Made by a program: the position numbers and the translations under genes | Assembly (NCBI GenBank): GCA_017618275.1 | Contig: JAFZUS010000009.1 | Span: forward strand, 1 to 64,000 | Direction of reading: 5' to 3' | From: Prevotella sp. | Lineage (GTDB): Bacteria > Bacteroidota > Bacteroidia > Bacteroidales > Bacteroidaceae | Length of the DNA: 64,000 nucleotides | Shown here: positions 34,139-42,780 of the stretch, piece after piece | Layout of the letters: every line of letters begins with the position of its first letter | How positions within the stretch are numbered: position 1 is the stretch's first letter | Notes under the pieces: generated by a model | Told to the model about the DNA's origin: nothing | What the model saw: only the letters and a program-made list of their open reading frames with translations | Databases searched by the model: none

Positions 34139-35140
34139 ATGGTAAACTACAAGGATTTAGGACTCGTGAATACCCGCGAGATGTTCAAGAGAGCAGTTGC
34201 CGGTGGCTATGCTATCCCTGCTTTCAACTTCAACACGATGGAGCAGATGCAGGCCATCGTCATGGCTGCCGTTGAGACAAAGTCACCCGTTATCATGCAG
34301 GTGTCTAAGGGTGCCCGTAACTATGCCAACGCTTCTATCCTCCGCTACATGGCTGAGGGTGCTGTGGCTTATGCCAAGGAACTGGGTTGCGCTCATCCTG
34401 AGATCGTGCTGCACCTCGACCACGGTGACAGTTTCGAACTCTGTAAGGACTGTATCGACATGGGCTTCTCTTCAGTGATGATCGACGGTTCACACCTCCC
34501 CTACGAGGAGAACGTTGCTCTGGCTAAGAAGGTTGTTGACTATGCTCATCAGTTCGATGTAACCGTTGAGGCTGAACTCGGTGTGCTCGCTGGTGTTGAG
34601 GATGAGGTCAGCGCTGCTGAGTCTCACTACACCAAGCCCGAGGAGGTGATCGACTTCGCTACCCGCACTGGTTGCGACTCTCTGGCTATCTCTATCGGTA
34701 CTTCTCACGGTGCCCACAAGTTCACTCCCGAGCAGTGCACACTCGTGAACGGCGTACTCGTTCCACCCCCATTGGCATTCGACATCCTCGCTGAGATCGA
34801 GAAGAAACTCCCCGGATTCCCCATCGTGCTTCACGGTTCTTCTTCAGTTCCTATGGACGAAGTGAATACCATCAACAAGTTCGGTGGTCACCTCGAGGCC
34901 GCTATCGGTATTCCTGAGGAACAACTCCGCAAGGCTGCCAAGAGTGCTGTCTGCAAGATCAACATTGACTCCGACTCTCGTCTGGCTATGACGGCTGCTA
35001 TCCGTCAGCACCTCGCTGAGCATCCTGGAGACTTCGATCCTCGTCAGTATCTGAAGCCTGCCCGCGAGAACATGAAGAAGATGTACATCCACAAGATTGT
35101 GAATGTGCTCGGTTCTGACGGTAAGTTGGCCCAGTGCTAA
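34139..35140 (+). CDS. fba: Class II fructose-1,6-bisphosphate aldolase
   Basis: This 333-residue enzyme cleaves fructose-1,6-bisphosphate to glyceraldehyde-3-phosphate and DHAP. Zinc ligands and active-site residues are visible in VLHLDHGDSFEL (about 92-103), AELGVLAGVED and IVLHGSSSVP, as in the bacterial class II aldolase family. The gene has its own promoter upstream and a hairpin terminator downstream, so it is monocistronic. It is rich in codons such as CTC, GCT and GGT, as expected of a highly expressed glycolytic gene. Confidence 0.95.
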   Translation: MVNYKDLGLVNTREMFKRAVAGGYAIPAFNFNTMEQMQAIVMAAVETKSPVIMQVSKGARNYANASILRYMAEGAVAYAKELGCAHPEIVLHLDHGDSFELCKDCIDMGFSSVMIDGSHLPYEENVALAKKVVDYAHQFDVTVEAELGVLAGVEDEVSAAESHYTKPEEVIDFATRTGCDSLAISIGTSHGAHKFTPEQCTLVNGVLVPPPLAFDILAEIEKKLPGFPIVLHGSSSVPMDEVNTINKFGGHLEAAIGIPEEQLRKAAKSAVCKINIDSDSRLAMTAAIRQHLAEHPGDFDPRQYLKPARENMKKMYIHKIVNVLGSDGKLAQC

Positions 35141-35162
35141 TCAGAGATTAGATGCAATAAGA

Positions 35163-35195
35163 AATTCCCGTCAGGCGAAACCTGGCGGGAATTTT
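35163..35195. terminator. Bidirectional terminator between convergent genes
   Basis: AATTCCCGTCAGG (35163-35175) pairs with CCTGGCGGGAATT (35181-35193), flanked by A-rich and T-rich tracts, so it can stop transcription from both fba and the converging PAP2 gene. Confidence 0.85.
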
Positions 35196-35219
35196 TATGT
35201 AGGCTAACTCAATTATGTT

Positions 35220-37091
35220 TTAGAAGTTCACTAAGAACGAGAGACCCAGCGTGACGTAGTTCATGGTCTTGCGGGTCTTGTACTCCCTGGCTTCCAGACC
35301 CAGACCGTCGGCGAATTCGTCAGTCGAGGTCATGAGTGCAGCGTTAGCCAGATAGGCGGCACCAGAGGTCATGCTGTTCTGCACGAAGTGGAAGGGGTCG
35401 TAAGTGGCCGTGAAGTCCTTGCGGGTGTAGTCGTAGTCACAGTAGACGCGCCAGGAGAAATTGGACTTGTAGCGATAGGTGAGCGATAGGCCTGTGCCAT
35501 ACGAGGTGGACGACTTGGCACCTATGGTGAGGTATTCCCAGTCGTCGGTCCATTTCTCACCCGTGTTGTTCGGGTACTGCAGGTCATTGAGCGATATGGA
35601 GGGGTCGCCAGTGATGTCCTTATGCCCTGGGCGGTTGTCGAGCGTCATCGTGTAGGCGATGTCTTTTTGGTTGCCTTCGGCATGGCCGTCGATGTCAAGT
35701 TCCTGGGTGATGGAACGGCCGATGAGCGCCTTGGTGCCCAATGAGAAGTGGGTGCCGAGGGGCAGGTTGAAATAGACACCGACACTGCCTGTGAACTCGG
35801 TGATGTGGTCGCTCTTCACGATGCCGTAACTGTCGGTGACGGGAGCATTGGCATTCATGGCACTCTCTGAGTCAAACTGATAACCCACCTTGCCCAGATA
35901 TTTCAACAGATTCTCATACTCGTCACCCGTATAGTCACCGGGATAGGCCGACTTATAGTGGGGCTGCAAACCCTCCCAGACTAATAAATCCTCGGCACCT
36001 ACAAAACCGGCAAAGTCACCGAAGTCCTTGGCTGATTGGGCCCTGACCCTGAGGCGGCCACCCACGCCAATGTACTTATTGAAGAAGTAGGCTCCCTCGG
36101 CATCGACCACCGTGGCGGCACGGAACTTGAGGCTCACCGTCTCTCCCTCATCCTCAAACTCGAGGTCCTTGTTGCCAAGGCCCAAACCCATGGAGATGCT
36201 GAAGAAAGAGGGCTTTTCGCTTTCGACAATCAAGTTGTTGCGCAGAAGCCCCTTCTGCTTGAACATCAGGTCGCAGAGGGCATAGCCTAACTCGGTGGAC
36301 ATGATACCGATACCGGCACCCGACATGACGTCGCTGATCCAGTGGCGGTTGTTGAGCACACGCATCACACCTGTTGCCGTGGCTACGCCATAGCCAGCCA
36401 CCGACCACCAGGGCGAGCGAGTAAGTCCATACTCCTTGTGGAGCAATGTGGCACCGACGAAGGACGTTGCCGTGTGACCCGAGGGCCATGAGTTGGCGGT
36501 ACTGCCATCGGGGCGCATCTCCTTGGCCGTGTATTTGATGCCATTGACTAAACCGGCCATGATGCCGTACGACATGGCGGCACTTGCCAACAGGCGGGGC
36601 CAGTCGCTGCGGCCTTCATAACCGCCCAGTTTCAAGCCCACCACTGCGGCGGGGCCGAAGTACTGTGTATAGTCGTCGATGCCGGTCTTGAAGTCGGTGA
36701 GCAACTGCGTGTTCTTCTTGCCGCCCTGCTCCGCCTTGGCATTCACGCGGAACATCGCTTTGTCGCCCTTGACAGCCCAGCCGGCCACGAACAGGGGTAC
36801 GCCCACGAAAGTCAGGTCGTCCATGAACTTGTAGGGTTTGACACCAGGATTCGTCTTCTGCTTGAAGAAGTCAAAGTCAGGTCTCCACTTGTCGGCGGTT
36901 GTCGCCTGTACCATCACAGGACTGGCGGAAGGGACCACTCTGTCAAGGTCGAAGGTGGACTGTTCGGGCAAGTTGACCAACTCGGCCTTCATTTCGGGAA
37001 CTTCGAGCGTAAGGGGTTCCATGTCTCGGTAATTGTCTGCTTTTGCCTGAGTTGTCAGAGCAACAGCGATGAGTAATAAAAACTGTTTCAT
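35220..37091 (-). CDS. Exported PAP2-family phosphatase fused to a probable outer-membrane barrel
   Basis: This 623-residue protein has a signal peptide (MKQFLLLIAVALTTQAKA). Residues about 90-290 carry the PAP2 phosphatase motifs: KYTAKEMRP (K-x6-RP type), SWPSGHTA and RHWISD (R/H...D). The remaining 330 residues alternate strands with turn-rich segments and end in VTLGLSFLVNF, a terminal aromatic residue typical of outer-membrane barrels. PAP2 enzymes dephosphorylate lipid phosphates such as phosphatidylglycerol-phosphate, undecaprenyl pyrophosphate or lipid A. Fusion to a barrel would place the activity at the outer membrane. The barrel call is inference from strand pattern. Confidence 0.78.
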   Translation of the reverse strand: MKQFLLLIAVALTTQAKADNYRDMEPLTLEVPEMKAELVNLPEQSTFDLDRVVPSASPVMVQATTADKWRPDFDFFKQKTNPGVKPYKFMDDLTFVGVPLFVAGWAVKGDKAMFRVNAKAEQGGKKNTQLLTDFKTGIDDYTQYFGPAAVVGLKLGGYEGRSDWPRLLASAAMSYGIMAGLVNGIKYTAKEMRPDGSTANSWPSGHTATSFVGATLLHKEYGLTRSPWWSVAGYGVATATGVMRVLNNRHWISDVMSGAGIGIMSTELGYALCDLMFKQKGLLRNNLIVESEKPSFFSISMGLGLGNKDLEFEDEGETVSLKFRAATVVDAEGAYFFNKYIGVGGRLRVRAQSAKDFGDFAGFVGAEDLLVWEGLQPHYKSAYPGDYTGDEYENLLKYLGKVGYQFDSESAMNANAPVTDSYGIVKSDHITEFTGSVGVYFNLPLGTHFSLGTKALIGRSITQELDIDGHAEGNQKDIAYTMTLDNRPGHKDITGDPSISLNDLQYPNNTGEKWTDDWEYLTIGAKSSTSYGTGLSLTYRYKSNFSWRVYCDYDYTRKDFTATYDPFHFVQNSMTSGAAYLANAALMTSTDEFADGLGLEAREYKTRKTMNYVTLGLSFLVNF

Positions 37092-37220
37092 AATTTATAA
37101 CTATTGGTTAAATGATTTCTTTTCTACTTCTGTCACGATGTCGAAAATCTTGGCACCTTTTTTGAATCTAGTCTGCATAAGCAATATATTTTGGTTTGTA
37201 ATCTCGCAGTCTTTCGTTTG

Positions 37221-37228
37221 CAAAGATA
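37221..37228 (-). promoter_or_regulatory. -7 element of the PAP2 promoter (minus strand)
   Basis: CAAAGATA on the plus strand is TATCTTTG on the minus strand, about 130 bp upstream of the PAP2 start. The 308-bp divergent gap 37092-37399 otherwise holds A/T-rich tracts only. Confidence 0.55.
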
Positions 37229-37331
37229 CACATTTTTTTTAAAAAAGAGAAAAAATAAGTAAATTTTGATGTCTTCGTAAATAAATTGGCAGATTTTATG
37301 GTTTTGTTAGCCTTGTTTCCAAATTTATTTG

Positions 37332-37339
37332 TATATTTG
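37332..37339 (+). promoter_or_regulatory. -7 element TATATTTG upstream of the sorting-tail gene
   Basis: TATATTTG lies 60 bp before the ATG at 37400. A TTTG at 37303-37306 is 25 bp upstream, longer than the usual spacing, so the match is partial. Confidence 0.5.
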
Positions 37340-37399
37340 TGGCCTAAAACTACACCAAAGCAGCACATCTGATGACAATAAACATAAAATACTACAACC

Positions 37400-37885
37400 A
37401 TGATGAAGAATTTCATACTACTACTCACGCTACTTCTGGTACTGCCGGTAGCCGTGCAGGCCGACCAGTTGAACACACTGGTCGTACTCACTAAGGACAA
37501 TGTGCAGCACCAGTTCGTCATCGCTGAGACAAAGCCTGAGGTGACGTTCGAAGGCAACAGCCTGAAGGTGACCTGTGCAAAGCCCGATGCCTCAGTCACG
37601 TTCGACCTGAAGGACATCGTTCGTTTCACCTACGTCAAACAAGATGACAGCGGTATCAACGAACTGGTTGAAGACCCCGCCGCTGTCACCTTCGACGGTG
37701 GCGTGCTTGTCATCTCGCAACTGAAAGCCAACGCCACTGTCGGCATTTACACGACTGACGGCCGGTTGCTGCAGCAACTGAAGGCCCGCCGTTCGGGTTC
37801 CTACCGTCTCAGTCTCTCGCAACTCACCCCTGGGGTGTATATCGTCAAAGTTGGTAATACATCCTATAAAATCATGAAACGATGA
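37400..37885 (+). CDS. Small exported protein with T9SS type A-like C-terminal tail
   Basis: This 161-residue protein has a signal peptide (MMKNFILLLTLLLVLPVAVQA), a short beta-rich region and a C-terminal module of about 75 residues (VGIYTTDGRLLQQL ... LTPGVYIVKVGNTSYKIMKR) that looks like a type IX secretion sorting domain, including the GVYIV-x-V strand and basic end. Outside the sorting module it has no recognised domain. The next gene begins with an ATGA overlap, so the two probably form a pair; both N-terminal regions contain a similar DIVRFTY/DIERIAF segment. Confidence 0.75.
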   Translation: MMKNFILLLTLLLVLPVAVQADQLNTLVVLTKDNVQHQFVIAETKPEVTFEGNSLKVTCAKPDASVTFDLKDIVRFTYVKQDDSGINELVEDPAAVTFDGGVLVISQLKANATVGIYTTDGRLLQQLKARRSGSYRLSLSQLTPGVYIVKVGNTSYKIMKR

Positions 37886-40800
37886 AGACAAGGTTGAAGG
37901 ACGATAGACGAAGGACGAATTGGCTGCGCCCGCTATTGCTGCTCTTAATTGTCAGTAGTCAACTGTCAATTGTCAGTTCGTTTGCCCAGCAGACGCAGGA
38001 TGCACTCTACATTTATCGTAATGATGGCGGCTTCAATGCCTTCTTTTTCCGCGACATTGAACGTATTGCATTCAGTAAGGTAGATACCCTCGGCGTGGAG
38101 CATGACGACTACGTTGTGCAAGAGGTATATGCTCTCGATTCCCTATTCCGTATCCCGGTGTCGGCGATCGACTCTGTTGCCTTCGTCACCCCTGAGACGA
38201 AGTATCGTACAGACGTTGCCTACACCACCGAGAGCGGTATGTGGGACTATGTCATTGCTTCCGATAGCATCACATGGCTGTTGCTTAACAAAAACATACC
38301 TTCAGCCTTGGTGCCCAAGGTGGGCGACAAACTTGTGACGCTCAATCAGACGGAAATGTTACCCGCCGGCTTTGTAGGCCGCGTTGTCACGGTTCAGAAC
38401 GAGAGTGATGGCATACGTGTGAACTGCGGTCAAGTAGAATTGACGGAAATCTTCGAGCAGTATGTCTGCAAGGTGGATGCCTATGGTGACTCGGATGAGT
38501 CGGCATCGGGTGCTCGTGGTCTCCAAAAAGCAGAGTATAAAGGCAGGCTGCCGCTGAGTCCCATCTCCAGAACCCTGCATCTGACGGCTTCGTACTCATT
38601 GGGAGCAGGTTTCTCGTTTGACGGCAACGGCTCGTTGGGCATCGCCGTGAAGCCGACCGTAGACATGCGTGTGTTCCTGGCTGTCAGCATGAATACCGGC
38701 GTCAACTTCGACATGGTCATGCGGGGTGACGTGGAGACTCAGGTCCAGTTCGCTCTTAACGGTATCGCGAATGGCCATTTCGACTTTCCTATAGTCAAGA
38801 ATGCCATACCTGTTACGGCCTGTCCGTTGCTTTGGTTTAAGGTCGAAGTGGGCCTGTTCAGCGAGATTCAAGGCTCTCTGAACATAGGTGCCACCTATAG
38901 TACTACGGAGAAATACTATGGGATGTGTCAGTTCAACAGCCTCTTGGAGGGCGGCCGTCAGGCTACGGCTTCCGTCACCCATGTCAAGGACACGCTGATG
39001 TGGAATGATGTCACAGCCAAGGCGACCTTCAATTTTGGCGGGTACGTGAAGAAGAGTCTTACTTGCGCTTCGACCGACATCACCGAGTCAGGATTGCGTA
39101 CCGAGATGGGACTGCGTGCCGAGGTGGAATCTCCCGCCAACTGGAGCGAAGGTGCCCTGTTAATCACCGACGGCTTGGCAGGAGCAGTGTTGGACAAGAC
39201 GATTCTTACCAATCAGGAGCGCAGTCGCAAACTATACGATCAGGTAGACTTGGCCACTATCACCCTTTCGCGATTCTCTAATGTCCAGGCTTTCTCTTCG
39301 ATGCTCAAATGGACGTTCACCAAGAAATGGGAGAACGTGACGCAAATAGGTAACACGATGGGGATTGTGCCCCACATCGGAAAGCCTATCGTACACATGG
39401 CGACGCAGTACGACAACCGTGTACGCCTCCATTTCCCCATGGAGCGTGACCTGCTGTTTCCTGTGAAGGTGGGTGCTGACATCTACAATAACAAGAACCA
39501 GTTGGTGGCTCAGGTGAACAATGATGTACCTTATGCTGGCAGTAAGTCAGGCCAGTTGGCGCAGTCGGTGTATGTGGCCGGACTGCCCGAGACCGGTCGG
39601 TACAAAGCCTTTCCGCGCATGGAGATCTTCGGCCGCCGGCTTTATGGTGAACCCACCGACTCGTTCAGCGCTGCCAAGGCAATGCTCGATGTGCCAGTGA
39701 AGCGGGTGACAGTACCGTCGAATGTGGGACACGTGGATTTGAAGGTGAATACCAATTTTGATAACCTGACGTTTACTCCCACTGTTAAGTGGCTTAACTA
39801 TGCCTGGAACTCGTTCGACAAAGTGCTCACTGTGTATTACGAGACGCTCCCGACGGGTATGAACGACCGTAAGGGCAGCATCCGTATCGTGGCTCATGAT
39901 GGTGACGGCACGGAACTGGCTGCCGAGGAGATTGAGATTACCCAGGTGCTGGCCGTCATTGAACTGTCGACCACCGAACTGAATGTCGGTGTCAAAGGTG
40001 GAGCCAATGTCATCGACATCACATCGACCAACTGCAAGGACCTGAAGGCCACGACAAAGAGCAATTTCCTGCATCCCGACGTCAGCGGCAATACGGTGTC
40101 CATCCTCGTCGATCCGAATCCCTCGACCGAGGCTCGCGAGGGCACCGTCATCGTCAGCGGACTATTGGAGTCGGTCGGCGTACGTGTGGAGCGCATCATC
40201 AGCATCAGCCAGGCTGGCACCATGACGCCGGAGGAAACCGAGTTCTTCAATGACAGCCAGTTAACGCTCTCCATCAATGGCTCAACCCTGGTCAACAACC
40301 CCTTGGGTGGCAAGACGGTCAAGCAGGGTGACTACATCGTCTACAAATCAGGCGAAACGAAGGTGAAGGGCAGCGGCGACAACAAGACCGAAACCTCTTG
40401 GCAGATAGAACTCTACATAGACCCGAATGGCGATAATATGATGCACGACTACAAACTGGCAGTCGGCTCACTGTCGTATCTTCATGACTATTATTATACC
40501 ACAGGATCTGGTGAAGACGTGATAAAGCACCGTCGCACCGAGCGTTACTCATACAACATCAATGATCTGGGTACATCCTATGTCACTACAGACTATATGG
40601 TTTTCGGCGGGCATAATGCGGAGGAAAACGGAAACAGTAAAATTACCGATTTCTCCTACACGGTGGTAGAAGACGGCAAGCAGACCATTGCCTTGTCGCA
40701 GGCCGACCTTAATGCCGATGAGGGCAACGGCTTGAGAGTCGTTCTCTACTTCGCCGATGACGTGCCGGTGCTCGATGCCGACGTCACCGAGATTGAAACC

Positions 40801-41628
40801 GACGGTCAGGAGAATTATAGAGCCATCTCAGTCACAAGCAACAAAGTAGTGCAAAAAGTGGAGTTAACCACCAGCGACGACTGGCTCACCGTGGATGATG
40901 ATTATTACAAGATTTACTGGACCACCAACACCAGCAAGGCCGACCGCGTGGGTTACGTCTATCTGACGGGTACGCTGGCCGACGGCTCGACCATCACCCG
41001 TACCATCACTGTGAAGCAGAAATACGAGCGTATCTGGGATGACGAGTGGAACATCAGCGAAGACCAGAAGGCCGAACTGCCTTCCGAGGCGGTGCTCACC
41101 GAACTGCGCAACCACGGCATGCCGCTCTATCTGGGTACGGAGCCGCCGTCGGTAAATGGTGTGTTTGAGATGACTCCTCTCGAACTTGTCTATTCCGTTG
41201 ATTATGAAAACTCTGAGGATGCCGAGGAGGGTGAAGTGGAAAATGCCACCCATGTGTTCAATATCACGTCGCTCACGGGTGCCAATCCTAAGGCCAAGTT
41301 GTTGTCCTACTCTATCTACCCCAAGTATAACTACAAGTCGCCAGCCTCTGAGTTCTTCTGCTACTACGGGGGCGACGGCAAGCATTTCACGCTGTCGAAT
41401 ATCACGACCTACAAGGATGACAACCCCTTAGGCCTCTTTACCATGACCTACGTCACCATGATTTCCGGCGAGATTGACGGCAACCAGATCAAGAATCTGC
41501 ACTATGCCTACGTCGATCTGGGAGAGAACGGCGATGAGATAGTGGCAGTAGCCATCATGAAGGATGGCGATGGTGTGAGCACCACTACGAAGTGGGATCC
41601 AGGTGTCGAGGAGGATGAAGATGACTAG
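37882..41628 (+). CDS. Large exported protein with BACON-like repeats
   Basis: This 1248-residue protein has a signal peptide ending near SSFAQ, whose core is coded by ATTGTCAGT/TGTCAAT-type repeats (37948-37979). Residues about 250-450 are beta-rich and unrecognised. Three BACON-like Ig modules can be seen at about 613-690, 691-785 (LSTTELNVGVKGGANVIDIT) and 983-1049 (TTSDDWLTVDDDYYKIYW). The C-terminus is acidic (GVEEDEDD) and lacks a sorting tail. BACON domains usually mediate surface or carbohydrate-associated display. Function and ligand cannot be named. It overlaps the upstream sorting-tail gene by 4 bp. Confidence 0.75.
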   Translation: MKTRLKDDRRRTNWLRPLLLLLIVSSQLSIVSSFAQQTQDALYIYRNDGGFNAFFFRDIERIAFSKVDTLGVEHDDYVVQEVYALDSLFRIPVSAIDSVAFVTPETKYRTDVAYTTESGMWDYVIASDSITWLLLNKNIPSALVPKVGDKLVTLNQTEMLPAGFVGRVVTVQNESDGIRVNCGQVELTEIFEQYVCKVDAYGDSDESASGARGLQKAEYKGRLPLSPISRTLHLTASYSLGAGFSFDGNGSLGIAVKPTVDMRVFLAVSMNTGVNFDMVMRGDVETQVQFALNGIANGHFDFPIVKNAIPVTACPLLWFKVEVGLFSEIQGSLNIGATYSTTEKYYGMCQFNSLLEGGRQATASVTHVKDTLMWNDVTAKATFNFGGYVKKSLTCASTDITESGLRTEMGLRAEVESPANWSEGALLITDGLAGAVLDKTILTNQERSRKLYDQVDLATITLSRFSNVQAFSSMLKWTFTKKWENVTQIGNTMGIVPHIGKPIVHMATQYDNRVRLHFPMERDLLFPVKVGADIYNNKNQLVAQVNNDVPYAGSKSGQLAQSVYVAGLPETGRYKAFPRMEIFGRRLYGEPTDSFSAAKAMLDVPVKRVTVPSNVGHVDLKVNTNFDNLTFTPTVKWLNYAWNSFDKVLTVYYETLPTGMNDRKGSIRIVAHDGDGTELAAEEIEITQVLAVIELSTTELNVGVKGGANVIDITSTNCKDLKATTKSNFLHPDVSGNTVSILVDPNPSTEAREGTVIVSGLLESVGVRVERIISISQAGTMTPEETEFFNDSQLTLSINGSTLVNNPLGGKTVKQGDYIVYKSGETKVKGSGDNKTETSWQIELYIDPNGDNMMHDYKLAVGSLSYLHDYYYTTGSGEDVIKHRRTERYSYNINDLGTSYVTTDYMVFGGHNAEENGNSKITDFSYTVVEDGKQTIALSQADLNADEGNGLRVVLYFADDVPVLDADVTEIETDGQENYRAISVTSNKVVQKVELTTSDDWLTVDDDYYKIYWTTNTSKADRVGYVYLTGTLADGSTITRTITVKQKYERIWDDEWNISEDQKAELPSEAVLTELRNHGMPLYLGTEPPSVNGVFEMTPLELVYSVDYENSEDAEEGEVENATHVFNITSLTGANPKAKLLSYSIYPKYNYKSPASEFFCYYGGDGKHFTLSNITTYKDDNPLGLFTMTYVTMISGEIDGNQIKNLHYAYVDLGENGDEIVAVAIMKDGDGVSTTTKWDPGVEEDEDD

Positions 41629-41635
41629 TAAATAC

Positions 41636-41665
41636 GAAGAATCCCCGCCGTAGCGGGGATTCTTC
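41636..41665. terminator. Perfect 13-bp bidirectional terminator hairpin
   Basis: GAAGAATCCCCGC (41636-41648) and GCGGGGATTCTTC (41653-41665) pair perfectly around CGTA. The hairpin lies between two convergent genes and includes the stop codon of the minus-strand DUF4831 gene. Confidence 0.85.
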
Positions 41666-42770
41666 ATTTCGGTTGTTCGGCTTCCAAACGGTCGATGGCA
41701 CCCGAGACAGGGTTGAGCCAAAGGCGCGTGGTATAGCGTTTGTTAAAGAGAGCACCACTGAGGAGTTCGACATTACCGAACTGGGCGGCAGGGAACTCGT
41801 TGGTGACAATAACACCATCGGCATTGTATATGGATGCCTTCATCTTGCCTGGGACATTCACATATACACCATCTTCCTGTTTCTGCTTTTTCTTCTCATC
41901 GGGATCAGCCATGGGAATGGTGTGGAGGTCGGCTATCATAATATAATAAGGTACGCCCGCGAGGTCATCATCGTCGACAAGACCTAATTTCTTGGAGAAA
42001 CGGAACAGCAACGACTGTTTGCTTTCCTTGTTGGGAACGATGGTCATCGACTTCTCCAATGTGTCTTTCTGTATAGTGCCTGCAAAGAGACTGGTGAGGC
42101 TTCTGTCCTGCTGGTCGAGTTGATTGAGCATCAGGTTCAGTTGTGCACCGTCCTTCGGCATATTATCAGCCTGTCCGCGTACGAGCAGGTTGCGGCTTTC
42201 GCGGATCTCGTAGATGTCCTGTGCCGTGAGTTCGGCCATCTTGGCTGTGCTGCCGGCTGCCAGAATCTCCTCACTCATATATTGGCGCGGGTTGACGGGC
42301 TCAGGACGTAAAGCCGGCTTAAATGGTTCCTGCAGGGGAACAGGTTTCGGTGCGGCATTGATGGCCAATAGTACGCCGTCGTCGGAAAGGGCGATATTGG
42401 CTGCTACAGTCTTTGGATCGAACTTGACGGCAAAGCGTTTGTTGGTGTCGGCTGTGGAGATGGCTTCCTGGCGGATGCCAGTAATACGATAGGTAACGGA
42501 GGGATCGGTAGGCACGTCCTTCAGGCGTAAGTAGCGGTCGGCATACTTGCAGAAATCACCAGGGGTATAGGTGGTCTTCTCTATTTGCACAGTGATGCGG
42601 ATGGCAGTCTTGGGAAGGAAGTAGACGGCCCCTTCGCTGGTAATGCCTGGCTGGTAGGGGGTTGTTACTGTCTGGGCATTTAAAGATGAGAAGGTGAAAA
42701 GGTGAAAGAGTGAAATACAAATCACCATGCCCTTTACCTTTAGTCGTTTCGTTGTTAATTTCATATTCAT
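41664..42770 (-). CDS. Exported DUF4831-family protein
   Basis: This 368-residue protein begins MNMKLTTKRLKVKGM and has a hydrophobic signal core (VICISLFHLFTFSSLNAQ) encoded by CTTTCACC/TTTTCACC repeats. The rest matches the pattern of DUF4831 (GAVYFLPKTAIRITVQIEKT ... CKYADRYL), a Bacteroidota family of unknown function made of beta-rich modules. It lies 10 bp downstream of nnr on the same strand and is probably co-transcribed with it. Confidence 0.75.
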   Translation of the reverse strand: MNMKLTTKRLKVKGMVICISLFHLFTFSSLNAQTVTTPYQPGITSEGAVYFLPKTAIRITVQIEKTTYTPGDFCKYADRYLRLKDVPTDPSVTYRITGIRQEAISTADTNKRFAVKFDPKTVAANIALSDDGVLLAINAAPKPVPLQEPFKPALRPEPVNPRQYMSEEILAAGSTAKMAELTAQDIYEIRESRNLLVRGQADNMPKDGAQLNLMLNQLDQQDRSLTSLFAGTIQKDTLEKSMTIVPNKESKQSLLFRFSKKLGLVDDDDLAGVPYYIMIADLHTIPMADPDEKKKQKQEDGVYVNVPGKMKASIYNADGVIVTNEFPAAQFGNVELLSGALFNKRYTTRLWLNPVSGAIDRLEAEQPK

Positions 42771-42780
42771 TTTTATTGTT

